DNA of 64,000 bases from Coriaria nepalensis (taxonomy: Eukaryota; Streptophyta; Magnoliopsida; Cucurbitales; Coriariaceae): contig CP114489.1 of assembly GCA_027186245.1 (NCBI GenBank), positions 7,695,501 to 7,759,500 on the forward strand. Direction: 5' to 3'. Each line of letters opens with the position of its first letter. Positions within the stretch are counted from its first letter, which is position 1. A program made the position numbers and the translations under genes. Under the pieces are notes generated by a model. The model saw only the letters and a program-made list of their open reading frames with translations. It did no database searches and was not told where the DNA came from. This document shows positions 22,086-33,588 of the stretch, one piece after another.

Positions 22086-23714
22086 GAATCAATACTAAAG
22101 AACTTTTTGTCAAGCCTGCTTTCATAAAGGGTAAAAGAAACAAACACATGACATAAGTAAATAGTAAAATTATCAACTTTACTAAAATTAAGATACTCAT
22201 TAATTCAAGTTAGCTCCTATAATTTTATTACAATTTACATTACCATTTTTTGTGAACTGGGAAAAACTCATCTCTTTTACTGGGTAAAGGACCCTATATG
22301 AAAATTACGATCGTATGTGCATGTAGCCAACCATACTAATCATATTAGGTAGCGAAACAACTTTCATAGTTACATCACATGCTTCTAGAATAATATGGTC
22401 TCACGTGATCATAGTTAACCATATCTTCTAGTTAAGTTTAACGCAAAACATACGTGTGACATAACAAATACTCAAAATAATATTCCCTATGTGTCCATAG
22501 CTGAATATAGTTGGAATATTGCGATTACATGCATCTTATGTATTTTTAACAAATGAACTCATAGATTAATTAATCATTAACCCCTATGTGTCCATAACCA
22601 ATTACATAGTTTAGAAGGCACAAGATAAGACTTTCTTACATAGTTTACAAGCCTCATCTTATCAAGAATGGATTTTAATTAATTGATCTCATCAAGACTT
22701 TATACATGCACAATCAATATTATGAGATCCATGTTGAATATCATATGCATGCATTATGTCTAGCATATATATGTTTAATCAAATAATCATTTAACATATA
22801 CATTTATTGTCCATCAATTCTATCTAACTTTATATCATGCTCATTATGTATATATGGATTATCGATTATTTCCAATTTAGATCTCTTTCAAGATTTGAAA
22901 ACTTTTAGTTGTTGGAAAACTTCTCCCTATTTAGAATTCTTTCTAAATCAAGAGATTAGCATACATTACAGAATAAATTCAAATTTTCAAATCAACATTC
23001 ATAATTTAAAAAGACTTTCATTCATTCACAGAATATACAATCAACTTTAACTCTAATGGGAAATAAAACTTTGCATCTTATGCAACATTTAATTTCCAAG
23101 TCAGTCAAGTTCAATTTAAATTCTATTTTAATTTTTATGTTTTCTTGTAAGTAATCCAGAAAGATTAGATTTCGTTAACTTTATAACTTTTCAGATAATT
23201 TGGGTTTTCCAGAATTTAATCATCCATTGAAACAAATGGCCTAAGGCAAGCTAACTCAACATGTCAAACACATTAGGCCCTATTTTAACAAGACCGAATC
23301 AAGTAGGACACCTATCATTAATATTGGGCAAGTGGACCCACCACTACCTAAGAGGGTGCCATGACATCCACCTCACACTACAACCATTGTATGGCAACAG
23401 TTTCCATGCGCCCACCATAGTGTGGCGCCATGCACGGTGGCTAACCGCCTCACATGGTGGCGGTGGCAATAGAGCTAAGGCTCCCAATTGTATTGGGCAA
23501 TGAATTTTCATTTTTTATGAATTATGAATCTGAGATCTCATCTTTGGGACACTTTTTGGGCCACTTTCTGAAAATTTCCAGCATGAATGTTTTTATAAAA
23601 GATCCCATGAAAACACAAAAATGTTTTTATAAAAGATCCCATGAAAACACAAAAATGAGCACAATACAACGATAAGCAAATCAATTGGACAAAACTGAAA
23701 ATTTTGGAATACAA
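22086..23714 (-). other. Untranslated leader of the minus-strand copia element
   Basis: About 1.6 kb between primer binding site and gag with no protein-like frame. It includes a 36-bp direct repeat at 23585-23655 (ATGTTTTTATAAAAGATCCC twice) and a locally GC-rich, palindrome-rich block at 23330-23480 that stands out from its AT-rich surroundings. Confidence 0.55.
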
Positions 23715-23732
23715 GCCGAGGCTCTAATAGCA
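23715..23732 (-). other. Primer binding site of the minus-strand copia element
   Basis: The minus strand reads TGCTATTAGAGCCTCGGC. This matches the usual plant copia site complementary to initiator tRNA-Met (TGGTATCAGAGC) with two changes. It directly follows the LTR end. Confidence 0.8.
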
Positions 23733-23733
23733 C

Positions 23734-25609
23734 CGTAAGTTGCTGAATCTTTGCTTACCTAGAGCAGAATGTTATTTTCAAAAAATATCTTTCAGATATC
23801 TAATTCAATCCTCTTCTAAAATCCGGTCAGTTTTCCACCCTCTTTAAAAACTGTCACCGCCCCTCCTTGCTACCCTAGCTAGATCTGAAATTGTCACTTA
23901 GTCTCTAACAAAATCCACACAGATCAAAAATCAATAGTTTTCTCTAAATTGATTCTCAATTCATGAGAATCAAATCACTTGGAGGGGAAATGACTTAGAG
24001 AGAAAGGATGAAGCACACTTTCTCCCTCTCTCTTGCTTTGGTGGCACATCACATAATAGAACCCTAGGATTTCTAATGTTCATTTTATAAGGGACATTAG
24101 TCTTTGACCCTAGGCCCAAGTGGGCTTCTAAAGCCCCTTACCCTTTGAACTTGGGCCTTTCCCATGGACTTGGTTTGGTCTATTAACACTTTAATGTTCA
24201 ATCGGGTTTTTCTTTATATGCAAAAAATATTGTTTGACTTTGTATTTATTAAATCTCCGGTTACTAAACATATTTAGTCAATTTAATAATTTTCTAATTA
24301 ATTATTTAATTTTAAATTAAATTTAAATCACTCTTTGGATATGTTAGTAGTGCGGGTTTGATCTTGACCTAACAAATTAAACTAATTTATGATTTAACTC
24401 TTAAATCAAGTTCTCTAAGACGAGCCAAATTTTCCAAGTTAAGGTCTTAACCTTGATCCAATCATCTTTTATGTGTGCGACATAATATGTTTTATATTAT
24501 GCTGGTAGGGAGGCTCTACAACAACCTGTGGGTTTTATTCATTCTTACAAATGAACCATTTGAATTGTAAAACCCCTTTAAGTCAAATTGTTAATTCAAT
24601 TATCATACATGAATAATTAACTTTAAACTATAGGACTCCCATTGGCCTTTAGCAAAGCGTATGGGCCACTAATGTAATGAGAAGTTCATAGAACCTTACA
24701 AGAATCTATAGTGACTATCACCTAACTAGAAATGATCCTTCAATCTATGCCGAAATCCCGATCACTCATCAGGTATGCTTTAACTGCTAAACCCTAATAA
24801 ACTTAACCATATGAGTCATGTGATTCCTTATGTAACTTAGACAATGGATCTATGGAAAATTCTTTTCCAACCATCCTACTTTTCAAAGATTCCTTATTAC
24901 ACAAGGGACATCACTCATAGGATTTATTCTCTTTATAATGAGGCAATGGATCCCATCAAATCACTCTATAGATTGCATGTATAAGAACACATGCCCAATG
25001 ACTCATCCTTTTAGTGACTCTTGATTAGAGCTACATTGAATGATATCAAAGTATGATATGTCATACGCCAGTAATGTGGTGATCTTAGGTCTAAGAATCA
25101 CAAGTACCATAGTCACTTGACAAGTCTCATTAACAATTATTATCATTACTATTGAGTCATGTCGAGTAATCGTGTCTAGTGACTAATCTTCTATTAATCA
25201 CCTACATGTCTAACTCAACATTCTCCAATATTGATGATTATGAGAATATCATTCTTTTTTAGAAGAAGATAACACATGCAATAGTCTTCTTAGATTGTCA
25301 TTATCCCTTAATAATAATCCTACAACTACAAAATCTTTGGGTCTTAGGCATGTAGCTTCTTGGGAGTCACCGAGTGTGATCACTATCATGATCCAATTAA
25401 TAAATAACATATATTCATGCATCCTATATTAACATATACTCATGCATTTATTTTATTTAACATTATAATAAATAGCTGATAGATATAATTGCTCAAACCA
25501 ATACAAAGTATTCATTAACATTGATAATTTTTTACATTAAAGACTTAAATTAAATAAATATATAACTTGGTCGAACATATCTATGTGTCTTAACGGGCAT
25601 ACACTTTTA
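23734..25609 (-). mobile_element. 5' LTR of the minus-strand copia element
   Basis: On the element strand it starts TAAAAGTGTATGCCCG (first G of TG changed) at 25609 and ends near CTTACGG next to the primer binding site, about 1.88 kb. It contains the family block CGCACTACTAACATATCCAAAGAGTG (complement at 24338-24363). It is the same family as the LTRs at 2682-4817 and 39835-41885. Confidence 0.8.
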
Positions 25610-26640
25610 GGCGAGCCACAAACAAACATATCGTTTTATAGGGCTATGCAACCTTCTATAGTGACACTTCAACTGCCAAGATTGGTTGTTCTCGTGCAGT
25701 TGTTAGTGGATCAACAACAACTATATAACATTATACAAGATATTTTCAGTCTAACTGCTCGACAACCGCCTCGACTAATGTATCCCAAATGATATCCTGA
25801 GAAGATAGACTAGGAACCCTTCCTTTACGTATGTCATGTTTCAGATGTAACTCTATTCTCCAGAGATGACCTTGATCTGTCAATCATAGAGAACATCGAT
25901 TGCTTCACCATTTGATGAGAAAAGACATGTGTAAATGATAGGTAGCAAATCTGATTGTTCACAGATTCCTTAATCGAGCAGGTTTTTGCTTACATACCAG
26001 GCTACTTTCTAATTCTATTAGGACTTGGAAAGATACATAGTACAATTTTTATACTCAATTTTACCGCTCAATCAGAAGTTGCTATGACCGATTTATCCCA
26101 TTTGTCTCAACAAATGGGAGAATCGATCGAGACTTTCCTAACCCGGTTCAAACAGTTAAAAAACTACTATCATGTAGCTCTACCTAAGCAAGAGTTCATA
26201 AAGTTGGCCTTGAGTGGCTTGGATATCGATCTTAGAAGGAAATTCAAGGGACTAGAATTCAGGGATTTCCTTGCGCTCTCTACCAAAGCGGCAAGGTATG
26301 AAGAGGAAACCTTAAAAAAGTAGCCGCTAGCAAGAACCTATTATAATAACCTTTTTACTAGCCGGGTAGATCGAGATAATCAACGACAAATAAGTCACTC
26401 TTCTAGCTCCCTGCAAGACTAAGAGTCAAAAGATGGCTCAGAGGTATCCTCACGAGAAGGATAAGGTGATTTCTTCAATCTACCTAAAGGCAGTGAGATC
26501 TTTAACATTTTGTTCAAAAAATAAGAAGTCAAAGATTCCACTGGACCACAAGCTACCTTCAGCTAGAAATATCACAACTCCTTCTGCCACTACATAAACG
26601 ATTGCTTGGTATTTAGACAAAGTATTCAGGAATGGATGAA
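25610..26640 (+). pseudogene. Ty3/gypsy gag fragment
   Basis: The frame 25955-26323 reads FTDSLIEQVFAYIPGYF, then MTDLSHLSQQMGESIETFLTRF, LPKQEFIKLALSGLDIDLRRKF and FRDFLALSTKAARYEE, the order seen in Ty3/gypsy retrotransposon gag. Upstream (25620-25950) the same protein continues with stops. It is unlike either gag of the neighbouring element, so it is a separate element left between the copia LTR end (25609) and the truncated gypsy LTR (about 26690). Confidence 0.75.
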
Positions 26641-26689
26641 GAGAGGTCTCTTTAGTTTTAGGGAAACACCCACCATCTATAAACTATCT

Positions 26690-27979
26690 TACACTGGTCG
26701 ACGAGGTCGATGCCTTCAGAATGAAACAAGGTCGATGAAGTTGACACCTTTAAGATGAAAAAGGGTCAGTAGGGTCGATGGGGTCGATAGAGTCGATTGG
26801 GTCAATGGGGTCGACAGGGTCGATGGGGTCTATAGGGCCAATGGGGTCAACAGTGTCGACGGGGTCAATGGGTCAACAGGGGTTGACGAGTCGACTCCTA
26901 CTATAGCAGAAACATAATTTTTGACACCTTAAGTAGAATTGAATTAGTATGCATTTTAAGTAGAATTAAGAACCAAGTCCGTACTAAGATAAACACATGT
27001 TTTGGATAGGTTAGGTGCTAGCCACGACTGGCAGGATCTGTAAGGACCTCGTACCAATATAGGACGTACGATAGGTAAGTAAAGTCTCATTTACAACACA
27101 AGTATTTTCACTCTTTATGCAACATAGCATGCTAAACATTGAATTAATTGCGTGGTGTTGTATTTTTATAAAGCATCTTAGAATTGAGTTATATTATATA
27201 TATACCTTTTCAAAAAAGTAGTGAATGCATCTTCAGTTTTTAGGCAAAAGTAGTAAAGAGAAATGTTATGCTTTAACTGATGAATGTGATGCTCGACATT
27301 ATATAAGCATAACATTATAGTGAGGCGCTACCTAGTTAGGGCGAACTAAGTGGAATCGCGACCTTAGAGATTTTACTCGATCATGTTTAACTAAGAGAGG
27401 TCACTGATCCGAGATGTAATCTGATCAGGTCTAACTGAGCGGAGTCACTGATCTTAAATATTTTTTGTCACAGAGTATCATAGATCACAGTAGTGCCAGC
27501 TGTAGCATCCCAGGGCCCATAGTTGAAAGAGCAGCCCATTAAAAATGTATTTGAATATGTTTTGTGCATGTGAGATAAAATCTTTACTTACTGAGCTTTT
27601 TAGCTCATAACAGTTGGTTGTGTTTGTAGGTGAGCAAACATAAGGAAAGTCAATAGTTTCGAGACTGGGTGAATAAAGTGTGATCAACCTTGTGTGAAGT
27701 ACATATGGGCCTGGCCCGTGTGGAGTCAGGAAAGTTAAAATTGATTTTTTTTTTAAAGTCCTTACTTTAATATCTTTTGAAAAGTTTTCTTTTAACATTG
27801 TTATCGGAGTAGAGTTAATCCGAGTTTTTAAGAAAGTTTAAATTATTCTGCATTTTTCCCAAATGATTTTTAGAGGTAGTCAGGTGATGCTCTACTGGTT
27901 AAATGTAGTTAAAGAAATAAATAACTATTTTCTCAAAGGTATTTCGATAAGAAATATAGCTAGTAGGCAGGTCACTACA
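26690..27979 (+). mobile_element. 5' LTR of the gypsy element, 5'-truncated
   Basis: Matches the 3' LTR from about 34670 to 36081 (shared: AAGATAAACACATGTTTTGG, GGACCTCGTACCAATATA, GAGCTTTTTAGCTCATA), ending GTCACTACA. About 1.09 kb present at the start of the 3' LTR (33589-34670) is missing here. The 3' LTR also has two inserted stretches (near 35480-35550 and 35795-35885) not present in this copy. Confidence 0.85.
26764..26895 (+). repeat. 10-bp GGGGTCGATA-type minisatellite in the 5' LTR
   Basis: About a dozen degenerate units of GGGGTCGATA / GGGGTCAATG type. The matching place in the 3' LTR (34741-34826) has roughly half as many, so the array changed length after or during insertion. Confidence 0.85.
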
Positions 27980-27982
27980 AGG

Positions 27983-27995
27983 TTGGTATCAAAGC
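27983..27995 (+). other. Primer binding site of the gypsy element
   Basis: TTGGTATCAAAGC lies a few bases past the LTR end and matches the initiator tRNA-Met-type site TGGTATCAGAGC with one change. Confidence 0.8.
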
Positions 27996-28085
27996 AATAT
28001 TTTAAAGGATTATGTAGACAAAACCTATATGTACATGACACATAGGTGACAATTTTATTCACTATAAGTATAACAGTTTTAGAGA

Positions 28086-28826
28086 ATGATTCAATTTAAT
28101 TTTGAGTCTAATTGCTATTTGGATATTTGTAAGGATCTGGGAGAGGTACACCAGATAATAGCAGGAAGTAATAGAGTATCGCCATCTCGAGAACCTCCGG
28201 AGGTTGACATTTATGTGGATAGGATGACTAGTTATACCAAGAATGCTAATATGGTGAGAATGTTTAATGATACGAATCCACCTGTGTATGATGGAAATGT
28301 GGAATACAATAAGCTAGAACAATGGCTTTTTGAGATAGAAATGATACTCAGGGCATTAGAAGTTAGGAGAGGTATATGAACAGTAATGGCCCTTAGACAG
28401 TTGCATGAGGCCGCCATGAGATGGTGGTAGAATCTGCAATGAGATCCGATCTGGATCACCCGCACCCGGGATACATTTTGTGAGGATATCAAATACAGGT
28501 TTGGCTTAATGGAAGTCTCCTCTTCAAAAGACGACCTAGAGGAGGACTCGGAAGAGAGTCTGGATGTAGCTCCATTCGAGCAGTACACCACTCTAGTCAT
28601 GACATGGAGAAGCTCGGAAGGTGAGTCCATGAGTGACTATATAAATAAGATCGAAATGAGCTTACTCCCCGAGACGCCAGCCTATCATTCAAAAGAAGAG
28701 AAATGTCGAATATTTTGGGGCAGAGTTCCTGCAAGAATTAGAGCTCGGGTGTATTACCAATCTGAGGACTACTACCGCCTCAGAACTAAAGTAGTATATG
28801 CAGAGAGATACGGGGATGATAGATAG
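28086..28826 (+). pseudogene. First gag-like region of the gypsy element
   Basis: Two open pieces (28086-28379 and 28509-28826). The first has FNDTNPPVYDGNVEYNKLEQ and WLFEIEMILRALEV, continuing in another frame as RQLHEAAMRWW. The second has YTTLVMTWRSSEGESMSDYI, then VPARIRARVYYQSEDYYRL. This is the retrotransposon gag pattern (PxxFxG...W...E...W) followed by a capsid-like part. It ends at a stop and is followed by a second, different gag-like region. Confidence 0.65.
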
Positions 28827-29173
28827 AGATGAGCTTAGTTTTCTTGGATCATGTTTGTTTTTTTATGAACGTGGGAGTGTAAATCCTAATGTGTATAATA
28901 TGAAGTAAATGTTGCTCATTTAATATAATTATTTTAAAGCAAAATACTTCTGTTTCGAGAACTAATGTGTGGCATGTATATTGTTATAGGAATTAAAGTG
29001 TCCTTCACTAAATTCAAGCATAAAGATGCCAAGAAGAAGTACTACTAGTGAGTCCTGCACTAGACGTGTTGGCGTTCACCAAACGATCCCAACTAATAAG
29101 AGTTAAATGAGTTAAAGAGTTTGACTCAAAGATAGAGGGAGACGTTAGAAACCTCCTCCAAAAATAGTGACAA

Positions 29174-30125
29174 TTGCAAGAATTATTGATTCAACAACAA
29201 CAACAATCCATACCTCCTAATCGGGAGGAAAATCTAAACTTTGCGGCAGATAAGTTCATGAAGTATAAACCTCTAGACTTCTCTTGTGGTCATGATCCAA
29301 GATTAGTGGAGAATTGGGTCAGGACAATGGAAAGACTTTTTGACTGTGGAAGGTCCCTGAGAATGAAAAAGTATACTGCATCGCATGCTTACTGCATAAG
29401 GATGCGAGTTATTGGTGGGATACCATGACGAGCATCCATGAGGTTGAAACAATGACATGGCCGGAATTTCGGAAATTGCTCGAAGGAAAATATATAACCA
29501 TGGCTTTGTTAGAAGAAAAGGAAAGAGAGTTTTCAAACATGCAAAGGGGTAATATGTTAATTGAAGAAGTGCTACCAAAATTTGATGAATTGTCCAGGTA
29601 TGCCCCACATCTGGTTGCTATGAATACCTTGAAAGTGAAGCATTTGAAGAAAGTCTTTGACCCTGACACTCACAAGGACTTAGAGGTTGTGGACTTAGAA
29701 GATGCACCTTTTTCAAAGATAGCTGATAAGTCCATGAGGATCGACATCGCACGAAAGATCCTAGAAAAAGAAAGGAAGGAAGCTATATAAAAAGAAAATT
29801 TGGGTAAAACGAGTTTTGGAGTACAAAACTCCACTCAATCCTCTACACCAACGGTTCACGGAGATTAACAAAGCTTTGACTCATGATGGAATAACCGAAA
29901 AAGGTTGAGAAGTGCAAGTTTCAAGGGTTTTGGGAACCATAATCAAAATCAGAAAGGAGAACATAATAAGAAGAATAAGGTACAAGGGTCAAAGACTCAA
30001 GGAAGACCATTGAGTTAATGTAATAAATGTGGCAGAAATCATACTGGCGAATATAAAGTTAGAATGTTGGGATGCTATAATTGTGGATGATGAGGGCACT
30101 TTGCTAAAGACTGTAGAAACGTAAA
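29174..30125 (+). pseudogene. Second gag region with zinc knuckles
   Basis: FMKYKPLDFSCGHDPRLVEN and WVRTMERLFDC (29174-29428) are followed, after a frame change, by WPEFRKLLEGKYITMALLEE and LEEVLPKFDELSRYAPHLV-like text (29425-29790). CNKCGRNHTGEY and CYNCG..GHFAKDC (about 30018-30115) give two knuckles, with stops inside the second. This is the standard gag that runs into the protease. Confidence 0.8.
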
Positions 30126-30144
30126 GAAAAGCGAAGGCCAACAA

Positions 30145-30369
30145 GTGAGATCAAATGCAAAGGTGTTTACGCTCACTCAAGAGGAAGCTAAAGTGAGTTC
30201 ATCCACTATAATATCAGGTTTGATTTTGATTGCTGGTGATCCTACATTAGTTCTGATAGATTCTGGTGCAACACATTTCTTTATTGCTTTGAGGTTTGTT
30301 AGTAAGATTAAAAAATCTCTAGGACAATTAGCTGAGATATTTAGCACAACGCTACCCACAAGAGATTAA
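30145..30369 (+). pseudogene. gypsy retropepsin-type protease segment
   Basis: VFTLTQEEAKVSSSTIISG leads into the active-site block LVLIDSGATHFFIALRFV with D-S-G-A intact. The frame breaks just after, before the RT part that resumes at 30477. Confidence 0.85.
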
Positions 30370-30476
30370 GTGATGTCATCTCATTAGTTGCGGGCTATAC
30401 CCTTGAAATTAGGGATATATAATTATTTGCAAATCTTGTACTATTACATATGTAAGATTTCGACATCATATTAGGA

Positions 30477-31598
30477 ATGGATTTGCTCTCCAAGTATAAT
30501 GCCACAATCAATTGCCAAAAGAATAGAGTAGTATTTGAGCTACTGGGAGAGCAAAAGTTTGAATTCATTGGTGATTCAATGAGGAGGCATATTCCATTGG
30601 TATCTGTAGTTAAAGCAACGAGGTTACTAAAGTGTGATTTTGTAGGATATCTTGCTAGTGTAGTGGATACTAGTAAGGAACAACAACTACCGCCTAAAGA
30701 TGTTCCGGTAGTTTGTAACATTCTTGGAGTGTTTGTAGAAGAGCTACCAGAACTTCCCCTAGACCGTGAGATTGAATTTGAAATACACTTAGCACCAGGA
30801 GTTGCCCCAATCTCAAAAGCTACATATCGTATGGCACCCAGTAGAGTTGAAAAAACTAAAGAAATAGTTACAAGAACTACTTGACAAAGGCCTAATTCGT
30901 TTAAAATTTTCACCTTGGGGAGCACCCTTGCTATTTATGAAGAAGAAAGATGGGTCGATGAGGATGTGCATCAACTATAGAAAAATTAATAAAGTAACTA
31001 TAAAGAACAAATATCCTCTACCACAGATAGACGATTTGTTCGATCAACTCCAATGGACTTTTGTATTCTCAAAGATTGATTTGAGATTCGATACCATCAA
31101 CTGAAGATCCAAGAATCTGACATCCCAAAAATGGCTTTCCGGACAAGTTATGGGCATTATGAATTTCTGGTGATGTCGGTCAGACTGACCAATGCCCTAG
31201 CTGCCTTTATGGATTTGATGAATCGAGTGTTTAAAGTGTATCTAGATAAGTTTGTCATTGTCTTTATTTACAATATTCTTATCTATTCAAAGTTTAAAGA
31301 GGAGCAATCAGAACACTTGAGAATGGTGTTGCAAACACTAAGAGATCATCAATTGTATGCCAAATTGAAGAAGTGTGAATTTTGGCTTGATCGGGTGGCT
31401 TTCCTAGGACTTGTTGTTTCTGAAGATGGAGTTTCAGTTGATCCATCCAAGATAGAAGCGGTAAGCAATTGGTGTAGGCCAAAGAACGCCACAGAAGTGC
31501 GAAGTTTCCTAGGATTGGTAGGATATTATAGACTGTTTGTGGAAGGATTTTCTAAAATAGCTACCCCACTCACTAGACTTACTTGGAAAAGTCAATAG
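30477..31598 (+). pseudogene. gypsy reverse transcriptase
   Basis: MDLLSKYNATINC opens the protease-RT link; REIEFEIHLAPGVAPISKAT and YRMAPSRVE follow. After a frameshift near 30870 come [38 protein letters not shown] and [14 protein letters not shown]; after another near 31090, [17 protein letters not shown]. The catalytic FIDD/YxDD is FIYN here ([13 protein letters not shown]), so the enzyme is dead. The thumb continues through [20 protein letters not shown] to [19 protein letters not shown]. Confidence 0.9.
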
Positions 31599-31697
31599 TT
31601 TGAGTGGACAGAAGCTTATGAAGAAAGCTTTCAAGAGCTAAAGGAAAAGCTAACAAGTGCGCCCGTTCTTACTATCCTAAAAAGTGAAGATGGATTT

Positions 31698-32170
31698 GTG
31701 ATATATTATGATGCATTCAAGCTAGGGTTGAGAGCGGTAATGATGCAGAATGGGAATGTGATTGCATATTCTTCCTGCCAGCTTAAAGAGTATGAGAAAA
31801 ATTACCTAACGCATGATCTGGAACTTTCGGCAGTGCTATTTGCTTTAAAGGTCTGGAGGCACTATCTTTGTGGGGTAAGATGTGAGATCTATACCGACTA
31901 TAAAAGTTTGAAATATTTCTTTACACATAAGGAATTGAATATGAAGCAAAGACAGTGGTTAGGATTGGTAAAGGATTATGATTGTGAAATATGATATCAT
32001 CCGGGTAAGGCAAATAAAGTCGCGGATTCTTTAGGTCGAAAATCTTTAGCTAGCCACGCTATACTTTGTGCATTACTAAAACCACTACAAAAGGAAGTGT
32101 GTGAACCAAAGATAGAGTTGATAACAGGACAATTATCAGCTTTGAATCTTCAACCAACTCTGCTTGAAGA
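31698..32170 (+). pseudogene. gypsy RNase H segment
   Basis: IYYDAFKLGLRAVMMQNGNV, IAYSSCQLKEYEKNYLTHDL and EIYTDYKSLKYFFT match gypsy RNase H, with first catalytic Asp kept in YYDA and DL-EL-A-V-FAL present. A stop at 31994 interrupts before YHPGKANKVADSLGRKS. Confidence 0.88.
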
Positions 32171-32284
32171 TATTTGAAGTGCACAAGAAGCAGATGCTGA
32201 GAGGAAACAAATAAAGAAAGAAGTAATAGAAGGAAAAGGTATGATTTCAGATTTTCTAAAGATTGAGTTATTAGCTTTAAACAA

Positions 32285-33551
32285 ATGTTATGTGTCCCCA
32301 ACAATGAAGAAATAAAGAACCTGATTTTGACTGAAAGTCACAATACGCCTTATTCAGTTCATCTAGGTGCCATTAAAATGTATAGAGATGTCATAGAACA
32401 TTTCAGGTGGCCGGGAATGAAAAAGGATGTGCTAATATTTGTAAACAAGTGTTTCACTTGTCAAACAATCAAAGCAGAGCACCAGAGACCTGTAGGGGAG
32501 CTACAACTAATTAAAATTGCTAAATTGGAAATGAGCAAATCGCCATGGATTTCATAGTCGGATTACCAGGAACTACAAAAGGGTAGGATTTGATTTGGGC
32601 AGTGATCGATCGACTCACAAAATTGGTCCATTTGTTACCGTTAAAGGTGATGTATTGCTTAGAACAACTTGCAGAACTGCACATTCAGGAGATAGTGAGA
32701 TTGCATGGAGTGCCGATCTCTATCATTTGAGATCGAGACTCAATGTTTACCGTAACATTTCGGAAGAGCTTACATAAAGCAATGGAGACAAAGTTAAAAT
32801 TTTCTAACGCTTTTTATCCTCAAACTGATGGTCAGATAGAAAGAACCATCTAAGTATTAGAGGATATGTTGTGTGCCTGTGCGATAGATTTTCAAGGCTC
32901 ATGGAGTAAATTCTTATCATTAGTAGAATTCTCCGATAACAATAGTTATCAAGCTATAATAGGTATGACTCCATATGAAGCTCTTTATGGAAGAAAATGC
33001 ATATCTCTAATTCACTGGCATGTAGCAGGAGAGACGAGACTACTAGGTCCAGACATCATCGCTGCCACAACAGAAGCAATTGAATAGATCCATCAAAAGA
33101 TGAAAACCGCGCAAAGTCTTCAGAAAAGTGATGCAAATCAAAGAAGACGACTGCTTCAATTTGAAATAGGTGATCTAGTCCTTCTAAATGTTAGCCCAAT
33201 GAAAGGGGTAATGCGATTTGGAAAGAAGGGAAAGTTAAGTCCTCTTTACATTGGACCTTCGAGATCCTTGAGAGGATAACACTACCGCCAAATTTATTAA
33301 AAGTGCATGATGTATTTCATGTTTCGATGCTGAGGAAATATGTCTCAGATCCTTCCTTTATATTACATCATTAACCAGTGGAAGTGATTTCTCATATGAA
33401 GAAAAATCATTACAAATATTAGATATGAGAAAAAAGTGGTAAGAAATAAGATAATACTCTTAGTCAAAGTTTTGTGGCAAAGTCAAAAAATAGAGGAAGC
33501 AACTTGGGAGAAAGAAGAACATATGAGAGCTAAGTTCCTAGAGTTATTTTA
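32285..33551 (+). pseudogene. gypsy integrase with GPY/F and chromodomain-like end
   Basis: The zinc-binding HHCC is readable (H-NTPYSVH...CFTCQTIKAEHQ, 32330-32490). The catalytic core is broken over 32500-32860. IDFQGSWSKFLSLVEFSDNN and MTPYEALYGRKC (32866-33087) are the core's end. The GPY/F part is LQFEIGDLVLLNVSPMKGVM and FGKKGKLSPLYIGP. The end (33440-33551) is VKVLWQSQKIEEATWEKEEH as in chromoviruses. Confidence 0.85.
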
Positions 33552-33588
33552 AATTTCAAGGATAAAACTTTTGTAAGTTGGAGGGACT

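Larger units (their letters stand above)
18480..25609 (-). mobile_element. Ty1/copia retrotransposon, 3'-truncated, with 5' LTR
   Basis: Read on the minus strand the order is LTR (25609-23734), primer binding site (23732-23715), leader, gag (about 22085-21565), zinc knuckle, protease and GAG-pre-integrase (21550-20771), integrase remains, an integrase C-terminal block (20274-20065), RT (19344-19123) and RNase H (18797-18555). The 3' LTR is absent: homology stops near 18480, next to the AT-rich CPSF30 promoter. Stops and frameshifts separate the pieces, so it cannot move by itself. The Asp-Asp RT block is still intact. Confidence 0.9.

Noticed and set aside
23261..23675. Possible small gene in the GC-rich block
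   Set aside because: Lies in the antisense of a copia leader, repeats inside the frame, no homology recognised.
30395..30925. 176-codon minus-strand frame in the gypsy element
   Set aside because: Antisense to the RT region, whose plus-strand reading has clear motifs.
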